NCBI RefSeq assembly: GCF_002367995.1
Contig: NZ_AP018207.1
Coordinates: 8,223,366 to 8,287,365, forward strand
Origin: Calothrix brevissima NIES-22
Lineage (GTDB): Bacteria; Cyanobacteriota; Cyanobacteriia; Cyanobacteriales; Nostocaceae
Direction: 5' to 3'
DNA: 64,000 nucleotides
Of the stretch, positions 19,846 to 28,490 are shown piece by piece (within the stretch, counting starts at the first letter, position 1; each line of letters starts with the position of its first letter). Position numbers and translations under genes: made by a program. The notes beneath the pieces are model-generated. The model ran no database searches. It was not told the origin of the DNA and worked only from the letters and a program-made list of their open reading frames with translations.

Positions 19846-20078
19846 TATAGCTTTTAGCTTCAGTTGACACGTATGGGCAATGCCATGTCCCGAAGCGAAA
19901 TCTATGATGTATTAGTATTTTTATTTTTGAATTTTGAATTTTGAATTGTTAATTACCCAATTCGTTTTGAGAATAAATGCGTAGGCGTAGCCCAACCTAG
20001 ACATCGCCAAAAACAATAAAGCCTAGCTACACAACCGTTTATTGTCAAACAGGGTAATTTTTGCACCAGTAATATACC

Positions 20079-20340
20079 TTTTTACCTGCGGAAAACACCA
20101 AAATGAGTCAGCAATATGGCTTTTCACTTGCGGAAAACACCAAAATGAGTGCGTGATTTACCGAAACGAGTAAGCGTTAAGGCTTTTTGAGTAGGTGAAA
20201 TAGTATTTTACTTGCGGAAAACACAATAATGAGAACTCGTTAAGGCTTAACGAGAAGGTAAAATGGCTTTTTGCTTACTTAAAACAGAAAAACGAGTACT
20301 TGATTTCGATAAACGAGAAGAAAATTGCTATTTCTCTTTA
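20079..20340. repeat. Iteron-like array of degenerate direct repeats
   Basis: A ~30-bp unit with core CTTGCGGAAAACACCAAAATGAGT occurs near-perfectly at 20079 and 20121, and diverges at about 20206 and 20268. Intervals are about 42, 85 and 62 bp. Between units are repeated (A)AACGAG(T/A) boxes and the inverted pair CTCGTTAAGGCTTAACGAG. There is no open frame. The array ends about 360 bp upstream of the sigma-like gene. Confidence 0.65.
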
Positions 20341-20369
20341 CCAAAAAACATTGTTCTCTCGCTTACCCG

Positions 20370-20490
20370 ATATATCGCCCGCAGGCTATAAGCCTGGGGC
20401 TAACGCTACAAAGCCCACCTCCGTGGGCTAAGAAATTCAGCCCACGAAGGTGGGCTTTGTTCAATTAGCCGCACCCTTCTAGGGTGACGG
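20370..20490. repeat. Hairpin-rich interspersed repeat
   Basis: AAAGCCCACCTCCGTGGGCT (20410-20429) pairs imperfectly with 20439-20458, flanked by GCCCGCAGGCTATAAGCCTG. It is a typical cyanobacterial extragenic palindrome of unknown role, perhaps a MITE or transcription attenuator. Confidence 0.6.
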
Positions 20491-20599
20491 CGATATTTCG
20501 GGACAGGCGGGATTTGGGGATTTAAGTTAACAACTATGTGCACCTTTCAACCCCCAGCCCAAACTTTACAAAAAAATCACCTTACCAGCAGCCCAAAAA

Positions 20600-20629
20600 C
20601 TGCATATCCCCAACCCGCCGAGAGTTAAG
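20600..20629 (+). promoter_or_regulatory. Two-part promoter-like motif (copy f) for the sigma-like gene
   Basis: CTGCATATCCC (one mismatch), a 9-nt spacer and GAGAGTTAAG lie 71 bp before the ATG at 20701, in the same orientation. This suggests self-regulation if the encoded protein is the factor that reads the motif. Confidence 0.55.
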
Positions 20630-20700
20630 AAACAATAACGGCTCGAATCCAGGGGAGATGAGACAATTAACAACTAATAATTAAAAACACAAATTTACCA

Positions 20701-22116
20701 ATGAGCAAGTTAAAGTACTGGACACTAGTAACCCTAGATGGCACCGGGAATCTCAAATTCAAAGAACTCCAAAATGCCAAGTCTTTTTTTACTACCACCT
20801 TTGCAGACTTAGCAAATATCCATGAAATCTCAGACACAGTCATACAGCAGCGCTTACTAGAATTATCTCGCAATGCTGCTACTGAGCCAAGCTTACTAGC
20901 CCAGCGCTGTTTACTCTGTTTTATATCCTGGCAAATTCAACAAGCTTGTTTACACCTCGCTCGACAATTTGGCGATTTTCACGGATTTACTGAGCGTGAT
21001 TTATTTCCTTATGTTTTGGATGACGATGATAGTTTAGAACCAGCAACTAAATATCAATCCTTTGCGCGAGAAGTTTTACAAACTTTTGACCCCGAAAAAA
21101 GCCTCTTGACTACTTGGGTAAGCCGCAAGGTAAAACAGCATGATGAAGTTGAAAAATTTCTTTTAGAATGCGGATTGTATTTGGTACGAGATTGGGCAAT
21201 TTTGAACGATACTAAACCTCAACAATTAGCCAAAATTATAGGTGAATTTCATTACCTCACACCCAAAGAAATTGAGCAATCCCAAAAATTACTCGCTGCT
21301 TATCACAAAGTATATCGTGCTGAACGCTGGCAACAACTTGCTCAGGGAAACCGCAGCAAATGTCCGCCACCTACAACTGAGCAATTAGCAAAAATGGCAC
21401 AATTATTAGAGTCAAAAACCCAGCAAAAAACTATATCTCGCTTATCTCCTGAAAATGTGATGCGACAACTACAAAATTTAGCAGATAAGCTGCGACAATA
21501 TAGAATTCATGTGAGAAGTGGTTTATTAGCCACAGAATCTTTAGATGTGGAAATTAATGAAAATTTTGCTTTAATAGAGCAAATACCCGCACCAGATTCT
21601 GACAATCTGATCACAGATGCTAATGATGAAGAAATATTTTTAAATTTATATAGAAATCAAATCTTGCATTGTTTAGATTTAGCCTTAGATGAAGTCACAA
21701 AATCACGAGTCAACAAGCTAAATAAGAAAGATTCACAGAAATCTAATCAATTCTTGCTAGCGCTGCAATTATTCCATTGTCAGAGGCTATCCATGAGTGC
21801 GATCGCTAAACAATTAGGCTTAGATGCTCAATATCAAGTCACTCGATTATTGAAACTTAAAGAATTTCGTGCTGATGTCGAGCATCAAACATTACAAAAG
21901 TTAAAAGAAGCTGTTATCCAACTAGCACAAGAATATTCTACACCAGAGCGTCTCGCCAACTTAGATCGGCTAATTACCGATATCCTCAACGAACAAATTA
22001 CAAATTTAATCAAGCAAGCAGAAACTGAAGCTTTAAGTATGCATCATCAAGAGAAAATGAGTCATTTTTCTCAAAGGCTTTGTCAACAATTAAATCACAA
22101 TTTAACCGATTCTTGA
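20701..22116 (+). CDS. Divergent sigma-70-like DNA-binding protein (471 aa)
   Basis: Residues ~130-155 (TFDPEKSLLTTWVSRKVKQH) resemble sigma region 2, where the FDP-x-(K/R)G...TW pattern is typical. Residues ~355-390 (FHCQRLSMSAIAKQLGL then YQVTRLLKLKEFR) form a region-4-like helix-turn-helix. The rest is helical and charged, with no signal peptide or membrane segment. At 471 residues it is much longer than ECF sigma factors, with a helical insert and tail. It heads a plus-strand cluster with a DUF1822 gene (51 bp later) and a CHAT-CHASE2 gene. The shared motif lies in its own upstream region, so it is my leading candidate for the factor that recognises that motif (inference). Confidence 0.6.
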   Translation: MSKLKYWTLVTLDGTGNLKFKELQNAKSFFTTTFADLANIHEISDTVIQQRLLELSRNAATEPSLLAQRCLLCFISWQIQQACLHLARQFGDFHGFTERDLFPYVLDDDDSLEPATKYQSFAREVLQTFDPEKSLLTTWVSRKVKQHDEVEKFLLECGLYLVRDWAILNDTKPQQLAKIIGEFHYLTPKEIEQSQKLLAAYHKVYRAERWQQLAQGNRSKCPPPTTEQLAKMAQLLESKTQQKTISRLSPENVMRQLQNLADKLRQYRIHVRSGLLATESLDVEINENFALIEQIPAPDSDNLITDANDEEIFLNLYRNQILHCLDLALDEVTKSRVNKLNKKDSQKSNQFLLALQLFHCQRLSMSAIAKQLGLDAQYQVTRLLKLKEFRADVEHQTLQKLKEAVIQLAQEYSTPERLANLDRLITDILNEQITNLIKQAETEALSMHHQEKMSHFSQRLCQQLNHNLTDS

Positions 22117-22167
22117 TTACAGACGCGATGAATCGCATCTCGACAATTATTTAATTTTTGCAACATT

Positions 22168-23517
22168 ATGAATACATTACCCATGTCATTTGAATTTGAA
22201 CGTTTACCTACTGAAGCCATTAGCCTTGATGCTGAAGAGATGCATCAAGCTATAGAATTTAGTCGCCCAATTCCTGATGATGGGCGTCAATGGCAAACTT
22301 ATTTAAATGCTTTAGCGTTATTTGTCTTGAAAAAATGGCTACAAGAGCGTGATGATAATCTGATTGTTAATTGGGAAGATTGTACAATTACCAAACCAGC
22401 TTTAGCTAATATTATTCCTAATATTGCCAATTTACAAGTTGGTAATTTTAAACTTTGCCTAATTACCATAGGTAATTCCTGGGATGAACAAATACCTTTA
22501 TCAAGAATAGTCGTAGATATCCCCGAATTTGTTCCCCACTTTTATGTATTTGTAGAAGTTTTAGAATCACAAGAATTGGGGATTGTCAGAGGATTTATCT
22601 CCTATCCCCAATTAAGAGAAAATCTGGAAAATTTCCAGATAATCTTACCCCAACCAGATTGGAATTATGAAATACCTTTAACTTGGTTTGACAACGACCC
22701 AAACCGCTTGTTACTCTATTTACTAGCTCTACAACCAGATGCAATTAACTTACCAGCTATACCAAATAATCGCCAGCAAACATTAGCAGCGCAAGAAAGT
22801 GAATTAGCTACCTTACTTTGGCGATTACAAACACCAGAAACCGAACTTTGGCAAATTTTAAATTGGCAACAAGGAAGCGCTGTTTTAACTTCTGTAGAAT
22901 TGATGGATTTGATATACAAACTCCAAACCGGTGGTGTAAATCAAGAAAATCCAGAAACACCTTTAATCCCAGCATCTCTACGAGATTTAATTAAATTAAT
23001 TACCCAACCAGCAATTAATGTCGGACGCTGGTTATGGGATGAATTAGACGAAATTGGGGAATCCCTAGCTTGGACATTATTACCAAGATTTGCACCTTTA
23101 AGAGAAATGCGCAGCCCAGCCGAGGAATTAGACGCGATCGCATTACAATTAAAAGCACAAGGTTTAGAAATCCCCTTAGTAGCTAGGAGTGGATATCAGA
23201 ATTTCCTCTTAGCCGGAATTCCTCTAAGATTATATGCGATCGCCTGGAACTCCTCGACAGTAAATGAGCCTAATTTATGGAGTTTGCTATTAATTTTAGG
23301 TGCTACTTCCCCAAATACCCTACCAGAAAATTTCAAATTCCGAGTCAGCGATAAAACCGGGATTTTGCTAGAACAAAGCGTGAATCCACAACAGCGCAAT
23401 TCCTATTTATATACTTGTTTAGTTGGTAATTGGGATGAGAAGTTTATTGTGACTGCAAGTTTAGGTGATGATATAGAGGTGACATTACCGCCATTTGCCT
23501 TTGATATTACAAGGTAA
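22168..23517 (+). CDS. DUF1822 family protein (449 aa)
   Basis: The start (MNTLPMSFEFERLPTEAISL), the early motif EEMHQAIEFSRPIPDDGRQWQTYLNALAL and the later GNFKLCLITIG and PEFVPHFYVFVEV segments are those of the cyanobacterial DUF1822 family, whose function is unknown. There is no signal peptide or membrane helix. It follows the sigma-like gene by 51 bp on the same strand, probably in one transcript. A regulatory partner of the sigma-like protein, such as an anti-sigma factor, is possible but only an inference from position. Confidence 0.8.
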   Translation: MNTLPMSFEFERLPTEAISLDAEEMHQAIEFSRPIPDDGRQWQTYLNALALFVLKKWLQERDDNLIVNWEDCTITKPALANIIPNIANLQVGNFKLCLITIGNSWDEQIPLSRIVVDIPEFVPHFYVFVEVLESQELGIVRGFISYPQLRENLENFQIILPQPDWNYEIPLTWFDNDPNRLLLYLLALQPDAINLPAIPNNRQQTLAAQESELATLLWRLQTPETELWQILNWQQGSAVLTSVELMDLIYKLQTGGVNQENPETPLIPASLRDLIKLITQPAINVGRWLWDELDEIGESLAWTLLPRFAPLREMRSPAEELDAIALQLKAQGLEIPLVARSGYQNFLLAGIPLRLYAIAWNSSTVNEPNLWSLLLILGATSPNTLPENFKFRVSDKTGILLEQSVNPQQRNSYLYTCLVGNWDEKFIVTASLGDDIEVTLPPFAFDITR

Positions 23518-23542
23518 ACAGGAAACTGGGAATATTTAAGTC

Positions 23543-23603
23543 GTTGACGGTTGACTGTTGACGGTTGACTGTTGACGGTTGACGGTTGACGGTTGACTGT
23601 TGA
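23543..23603. repeat. Short tandem repeat, GTTGACG family
   Basis: About nine tandem heptamers of TTGACGG/TTGACTG lie just after the DUF1822 stop codon. The same family recurs through the phosphonate region. Confidence 0.9.
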
Positions 23604-23698
23604 ACCTACACCTACTTTGGCGATTTGCGCCATAAATTCACGAAATCTTCAGCATTTTTACTCAGGTAAATACTCGACAATATCTTTAGCCGCCAAAA

Positions 23699-23728
23699 CT
23701 GCATACCCCCTCATCGCTGAGAACTAAG
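23699..23728 (+). promoter_or_regulatory. Two-part promoter-like motif (copy e) upstream of the CHAT-CHASE2 gene
   Basis: CTGCATACCCC, a 9-nt spacer and GAGAACTAAG form a full match in the orientation of the gene starting at 24036. The gap to that gene is 307 bp, much of it filled by the interspersed element at 23811-23930. Confidence 0.55.
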
Positions 23729-23810
23729 AGTAATTACACAGATAATAAAGGATGAAGCAATGCACCACAGACTCAATACTGCTCGGTTAAGCTCAAAAAC
23801 CTTAACCCGC

Positions 23811-23930
23811 GTAGGTTGGGGAGCCACTGCGTTGGACGGGTTTCCCGGCTTGAAGCAAGTGGCGTTTGAGGAACGAAACCCAACATTTGGGTAGCTCTGT
23901 TGGGTTTCGCAGAGCCTCAACCCAACCTAC
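23811..23930. mobile_element. MITE-like interspersed element
   Basis: The 120-bp segment has perfect 10-bp terminal inverted repeats, GTAGGTTGGG and CCCAACCTAC. Internally, GAAACCCAACA...TGTTGGGTTTC can form a hairpin. It has no coding capacity and sits between promoter copy e and the CHAT-CHASE2 gene. Confidence 0.6.
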
Positions 23931-24035
23931 AATTTTCCTATGTTTAAACGAAAAGGATACAACCCCTTAACTCAGTTATAGCGATGATTAATTTTAAATT
24001 TTGAATTTTGAATTTTGAATTCGGAGCAAAGCGAC

Positions 24036-26489
24036 GTGACTAATTTTTATTTAAAAATTCAAAAAGTTGATCGGACTTGTTTATTTGAACTATCCTGGGG
24101 ACAGGGTCAGCACATCACATCTGAAATTAGTTATCCAGAAAATATTATCGCTTCTCATGAGCAATGGCAGAAAATTTATATTAATTTCTACAGCAACCAA
24201 TTGCGGGGTAAAGTTGTAAATAAGGGTGTGATTATACCCCCACCTGTTGATTGGCAAGCTCAATTAGTACAAGCAGAAGCTAAACTTTTATACGAGTTTC
24301 ATCAATGGTTGCGTAGTGAAAAATTATATGAAATTCGGACAAAAATTAGTAAGCAAGCCGTAGAGAATTACAATAATGAATTAAAAGGAAATTCTTCTAG
24401 AAAGATTAATATATTTATTAGTTGTAACGCTCCAGAACTAGAATACTTACCTTGGGAAGCATGGGAAATTAGCACAGAGTTTACATCTAGCAAACTGCGG
24501 ATTGTCCGTCAACCACTGAATATTAGACAAGAAGTAACCACTTCCTTTCCCAAAAGCGCTAGAAAAGCTAAAATTTTAGCTATCTTTGGCGATGATACTG
24601 GGTTAAGCTTTGCAGATGAATCACGTGCAATATCATCACTTGAAAAAGTAGCCAATGTTAAAGTTAAATCAATTCGTTGGCACAAACAGAAAGATATTAA
24701 TAATTGGAAAAATGAAATAATTACCACCCTGACTGCTCAAAGCTGGGATATGCTATTTTTTGCAGGACACAGTAATGAAACTACTTTTACTGGTGGTCAG
24801 ATATCTATCGCCCCTAATGTTAGCATATCTTTAAGTGAAATTGAAAAGCCCTTAACAACTGCCATTAATAACGGTTTAAAATTCGCGATATTTAATTCTT
24901 GTGATGGTTTAAGTATTGCAAATAAATTAATTGACTTAGGCTTAAGTCAAGTTGCAATTATGCGCGAAAAAATACATAATCGCGTAGCTGGGGAGTTTTT
25001 TATCCAATTTTTAAATGCGCTAAAAGAATATCAAGATGTTCACGAAGCATTATTAACAGCAAGCGATTATCTCAAAGTCGAAAAAAATCTTACTTATCCC
25101 AGTGCTTACCTAATTCCTTCTTTATTTCGTCATCCCAACGCCGAATTATTTCGTTTGCAACCTGGCGATAAAATTAAGCCTTGGTTACCAACAAGCTGTG
25201 AAATTTTGGCGTTAGTCACATTAGTGCTTTTAAGTCTTCTTCCTCCTGTACGTAAAACTGTACTCGACATGCAAATTGGGATGCAAGCAGTTTATCGGGA
25301 TGTGACTCAGCAAATACCACAAGACAAAACACCGCCAGTTTTATTAATTCACATTGATGAAAAATCTTTAAATGCAGTTGAGACTAAAGCTAACAAATTT
25401 AATCCCCTCGATCGGAGTTATTTCGCCAGATTAATTGATAAATTAACAACAGAGAATGCCAAAGTTATTGCTATAGACTATCTCTTTGATAGAGTCACAG
25501 ATGAAGATAGTATATTAGCCAAATCGGTGGTAAATTCCATCAATAAAAATTCTACATGGTTTATCTTTGGCTCGATATTAAATGAAGATGATAATCAAGA
25601 GCAAACTGTCAATAAAAGGGTTGCTAATCTTAATCAAACTCAGCAAGGCTATGTGGATCACCTTTCCGGTCATTTGTCATTAGTAAATACAAATAAAGAT
25701 TGTATACAAAGCTGCCCGTTTACTTACTTAATAACATTAATATCTTGGATGAATCAAGAAAAGTTACCGGAAAATCTGCCACAGCCGCAATCTTCAAGAA
25801 ATAATGATTTACGTACCGATTTAATTAAATATCTTGATGAAAATCCAGCAAATTCATCCTTAAATCAAAAGCTCCGCAAATTACGTCTATCAAAGCTTAG
25901 TAGTTTTTCTGAATATTTTTGGCAAGCTTGGTTATATCCAATTATTGACTATTCAATACCACCTAATCAAGTTTATCAGGTAATTAATGCGGGTCATTTT
26001 TTACAAAAAGATACAACTCTTAATCAAGAAAATTTAAAACAGCAAGTTGTATTAATTGGTGCTGCTGGATATAAAGATTCGGGATTATCAGATGGACATA
26101 GCGATATTTTTTCTTTACCACTGGGGGTAGCTTATTGGCGGATGCAAAATCCTACAACTGGGTTGCTAAGAGATATGACAGGGGTAGAAATCAATGCTTA
26201 CATGACTCATAACCTGATTAAACAACACCTAATTATCCCCATTCCTGATTTATGGATAATTGGAATTGTCATATTTTTGGGAAAAGGGACACAAATATTT
26301 CTCAGACAACGTCAGCATAGTAAACGCGGTAGTCGTTTATTAATTGCTTTACTGCTCAGTGGTAATGTAATTTATGCATTGATATCAATGCAAATGTATA
26401 TATCGCTCAGTCTTTTAGTACCTTTGTTTTTACCGTCTGCTACTTTCTGGTTCTATGCGTTATCGGGATTGAGGAAGAAAAATGCTTAA
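24036..26489 (+). CDS. CHAT-CHASE2 membrane protein (about 817 aa)
   Basis: A GTG at 24036 with GGAG upstream is a better start than the TTG at 24015, which lies in a repeat. The first ~370 residues are soluble and hold a CHAT-type domain, with His in MLFFAGHSNE (H245) and Cys in AIFNSCDGLS (C289), numbered from the GTG. A membrane segment near residue 385 leads into a CHASE2 sensor domain (HIDEKSLNAV, then FARLIDKLTTENAKVIAIDY), which normally lies outside the membrane. Several membrane helices end the protein. Signal sensing outside is thus linked to a cytoplasmic CHAT protease, in place of the kinase or cyclase usual for CHASE2. The gene overlaps the next by 8 bp. Confidence 0.85.
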   Translation: MTNFYLKIQKVDRTCLFELSWGQGQHITSEISYPENIIASHEQWQKIYINFYSNQLRGKVVNKGVIIPPPVDWQAQLVQAEAKLLYEFHQWLRSEKLYEIRTKISKQAVENYNNELKGNSSRKINIFISCNAPELEYLPWEAWEISTEFTSSKLRIVRQPLNIRQEVTTSFPKSARKAKILAIFGDDTGLSFADESRAISSLEKVANVKVKSIRWHKQKDINNWKNEIITTLTAQSWDMLFFAGHSNETTFTGGQISIAPNVSISLSEIEKPLTTAINNGLKFAIFNSCDGLSIANKLIDLGLSQVAIMREKIHNRVAGEFFIQFLNALKEYQDVHEALLTASDYLKVEKNLTYPSAYLIPSLFRHPNAELFRLQPGDKIKPWLPTSCEILALVTLVLLSLLPPVRKTVLDMQIGMQAVYRDVTQQIPQDKTPPVLLIHIDEKSLNAVETKANKFNPLDRSYFARLIDKLTTENAKVIAIDYLFDRVTDEDSILAKSVVNSINKNSTWFIFGSILNEDDNQEQTVNKRVANLNQTQQGYVDHLSGHLSLVNTNKDCIQSCPFTYLITLISWMNQEKLPENLPQPQSSRNNDLRTDLIKYLDENPANSSLNQKLRKLRLSKLSSFSEYFWQAWLYPIIDYSIPPNQVYQVINAGHFLQKDTTLNQENLKQQVVLIGAAGYKDSGLSDGHSDIFSLPLGVAYWRMQNPTTGLLRDMTGVEINAYMTHNLIKQHLIIPIPDLWIIGIVIFLGKGTQIFLRQRQHSKRGSRLLIALLLSGNVIYALISMQMYISLSLLVPLFLPSATFWFYALSGLRKKNA

Positions 26490-27177
26490 TAAAATGACTG
26501 GAATTCGCTTGTTGATGTTGGCTGGTTTAGCATCAGTTTTCGTTCTTCCGGCTTTGTTAATTACTCCAGAAATCACAATCGGGCAAACAAAAGTTCAAAG
26601 AACATCTTTAACAGGTATTCTTGCTTTGTTACTAGGAGGAAGGAAAAAAGAACGTCCAATTTCACGCGGTGATTTATGTCTGGTATCTCCTAATGGGGAA
26701 ATTTATAGTACTAATCCAATGTTTTTATGGCGGGGTAAGTTAAAGAAAATTGCAGTAGCCAAATTACCTAGTCGTCAGAATTTTTGGGATTTAGAAAATA
26801 TTGGGCAGAATAATTTGGCAATTTATTCAGGCGAAGAAGCACTACAAGCAGGTAAAAAATATCAGTGGAGAGCTTTCCTTGGTGAAAATCCTTCTCTATT
26901 GGCAAATTTTCAATTGATGGATGCACAAGAACGTCAACAAATAACTGCTGAATTGAAGATTTTGGAACAGCGATTGCAAACCCAAGGTGCAGATGAGAAA
27001 ACAATTGCTCTAGAAAAAGCAGATTTTTTTGCTAAAAAGGAGTTATGGTCTGATGTATTGCAGCAAGTGTATTCTGTTCCTAATCTTGACAAAGAATTAT
27101 CACCGCAGCAGACAACAGATTTGTTCAAGAAATTATGTGAAGTCGAGCCAAATCCGCCGCAGAGTGTAAAAAAATAA
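26482..27177 (+). CDS. Exported hypothetical protein (231 aa)
   Basis: The ATG overlaps the end of the CHAT-CHASE2 gene by 8 bp and is preceded by GAGGAAG, so translation is probably coupled. A hydrophobic N-terminus (RLLMLAGLASVFVLPALLI) indicates a signal peptide or anchor. Residues ~65-155 form a beta-rich domain (CLVSPNGEIYSTNPMFLWRGKLKKIAV, then AGKKYQWRAFL). The remainder is helical with an ELKILEQRLQTQGAD-type coiled region. I do not recognise the family. Tight coupling suggests a periplasmic partner of the CHASE2 sensor domain. Confidence 0.75.
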   Translation: MLNKMTGIRLLMLAGLASVFVLPALLITPEITIGQTKVQRTSLTGILALLLGGRKKERPISRGDLCLVSPNGEIYSTNPMFLWRGKLKKIAVAKLPSRQNFWDLENIGQNNLAIYSGEEALQAGKKYQWRAFLGENPSLLANFQLMDAQERQQITAELKILEQRLQTQGADEKTIALEKADFFAKKELWSDVLQQVYSVPNLDKELSPQQTTDLFKKLCEVEPNPPQSVKK

Positions 27178-27542
27178 GCAGTGCAATAATGTCAGGATAA
27201 GTAGCCACGCACGCTACACTCCGTCCACCATCTGAAAGTTGATACGAAGGCCACCTTTAACCTCTAGTCTTCTTTCGGGGTAGGTGGGCTTTGTTATACC
27301 ACTTTAGATTTTAGCCATACGCCTATCTTGGTAGAGGGTTCGCTTACTTCAGTTTAAAGCAATATCAGAAAGCTATATTGACTGCTGACGACAAGCCGCG
27401 TCTCTACTAAGGGAACTCCAAAAAATAAATTATGCCAAATTGTAGGGGCGGGGTTACCCCGCCCCTACGAGTTGCGGGTTTGGTAAGTTAATGATTGGAA
27501 TATTTTTTTATTTGGAAGTCCCTAAACATTTTGCGAATGCGT
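27178..27542. other. Intergenic region with palindromes
   Basis: No gene is visible. At 27442-27468 is an almost perfect palindrome, GTAGGGGCGGGG and complement, a common cyanobacterial extragenic repeat that can fold into a strong hairpin. Around 27260-27295 is a decayed GTGGGCTTTG-type repeat. Genes on both sides converge here, so the hairpin may act as a terminator. Confidence 0.5.
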
Positions 27543-27878
27543 CTACGCATCTTTTTCCGATTCGCTAAGTTCAGAAATACCTACTAACGTGACTGGTGGA
27601 CGGTTGGGAAATTCAACAACAAGTTTTAACTCACCTCCCATTGCTGCAATGTATTTCCGCAAAGTTGAAAGCATCAAGTCGGTACGCTGTTCTAAGCGAG
27701 AAATATTTCCTTGATCAACTTGTAAAAGTTCTGCCATCTGTTCTTGGGTGAGTTTGAGTGCAAGTCTTAGTTGCTGTCTGGTCATTTCCTCCGCAATCAG
27801 TAAACTAGATTCTTCTGCAATTTTTTGCCGTCTTTCTGGTGACAACTGTTCTAATTTTTCTTTTAATGTTTTCCCCAT
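27543..27878 (-). CDS. HigA-like XRE antitoxin
   Basis: The 111-residue protein has an XRE helix-turn-helix (LKLTQEQMAELLQVDQGNISRLEQR, about residues 41-65), followed by LSTLRKYIAAMGGELKLVVEFP, the usual tail of HigA-type antitoxins. It lies 19 bp after the toxin gene on the same strand. This toxin-first order is typical of higBA modules. The antitoxin should bind the toxin and repress the shared promoter upstream of 28257. Confidence 0.85.
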   Translation of the reverse strand: MGKTLKEKLEQLSPERRQKIAEESSLLIAEEMTRQQLRLALKLTQEQMAELLQVDQGNISRLEQRTDLMLSTLRKYIAAMGGELKLVVEFPNRPPVTLVGISELSESEKDA

Positions 27879-27897
27879 AAGTCCCGTTTCGCTTTTG

Positions 27898-28257
27898 CTA
27901 TTGTTGAGTTTTTAACTGGGCTAAGTGTGCGTCAAACCTGTCATCTGCTATCTTGATCAGTTGCTGATAAAAACGCTTTTCACTACCACCTGATTTGTCA
28001 CCCGCGACTAGCAATATTGCATAGCGTCTGGGGTCAAATGCAAATGCAACACGCCAAACACCATCTGCTGCTTTAAACCTCAATTCTTTCATGTTGCTAT
28101 GTCGTGAACCATTCAGGGTATCAACTTGAGGCCGTCCTAATTCGGAACCAAACGCTTCCAACAAACTAGCACGGGCAAGTAACTTGTTTTGCACCTCTTC
28201 TGGTAAAGCATCAAACTCAGGTTCAAAATCTTGATGAAATTCAACAACCCAACTCAT
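27898..28257 (-). CDS. RelE/HigB-like toxin
   Basis: The 119-residue protein begins with EFHQDFEPEFDALPEEVQNKL and continues with HSNMKELRFKAADGVWRVAFAFDPRRYAILLVAGDK. This is the ParE/RelE toxin fold of the HigB phage-derived Gp49-like group, which cleaves mRNA on ribosomes. It precedes its antitoxin by 19 bp. The pair stands alone between the CHAT clusters and is probably a stability or stress module. Confidence 0.85.
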   Translation of the reverse strand: MSWVVEFHQDFEPEFDALPEEVQNKLLARASLLEAFGSELGRPQVDTLNGSRHSNMKELRFKAADGVWRVAFAFDPRRYAILLVAGDKSGGSEKRFYQQLIKIADDRFDAHLAQLKTQQ

Positions 28258-28490
28258 TAATTATGCACTTAAATACATATATTTTCAAGTACATATTAGA
28301 ACTCTGTGACTCATTTGGAAAGTGATGCCTCTAACTGAACCTGATTGGATTAGGGGTTGTAGGGAAACTCTCTAACACACCGCTTCCCCAACCTACCCAT
28401 CTGTCACATTCTTTTTCCAAAATGATAGTAAGTTGGTGCGTTGCGCTACTCAACAACACACCCTAAATCTACTTTTTGACCAATGACCAA

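Noticed and set aside
19619-19870. 83-aa minus-strand frame
   Set aside because: Encoded by a MITE and a C/G-rich palindromic repeat; low-complexity Pro/Ser/Gly content.
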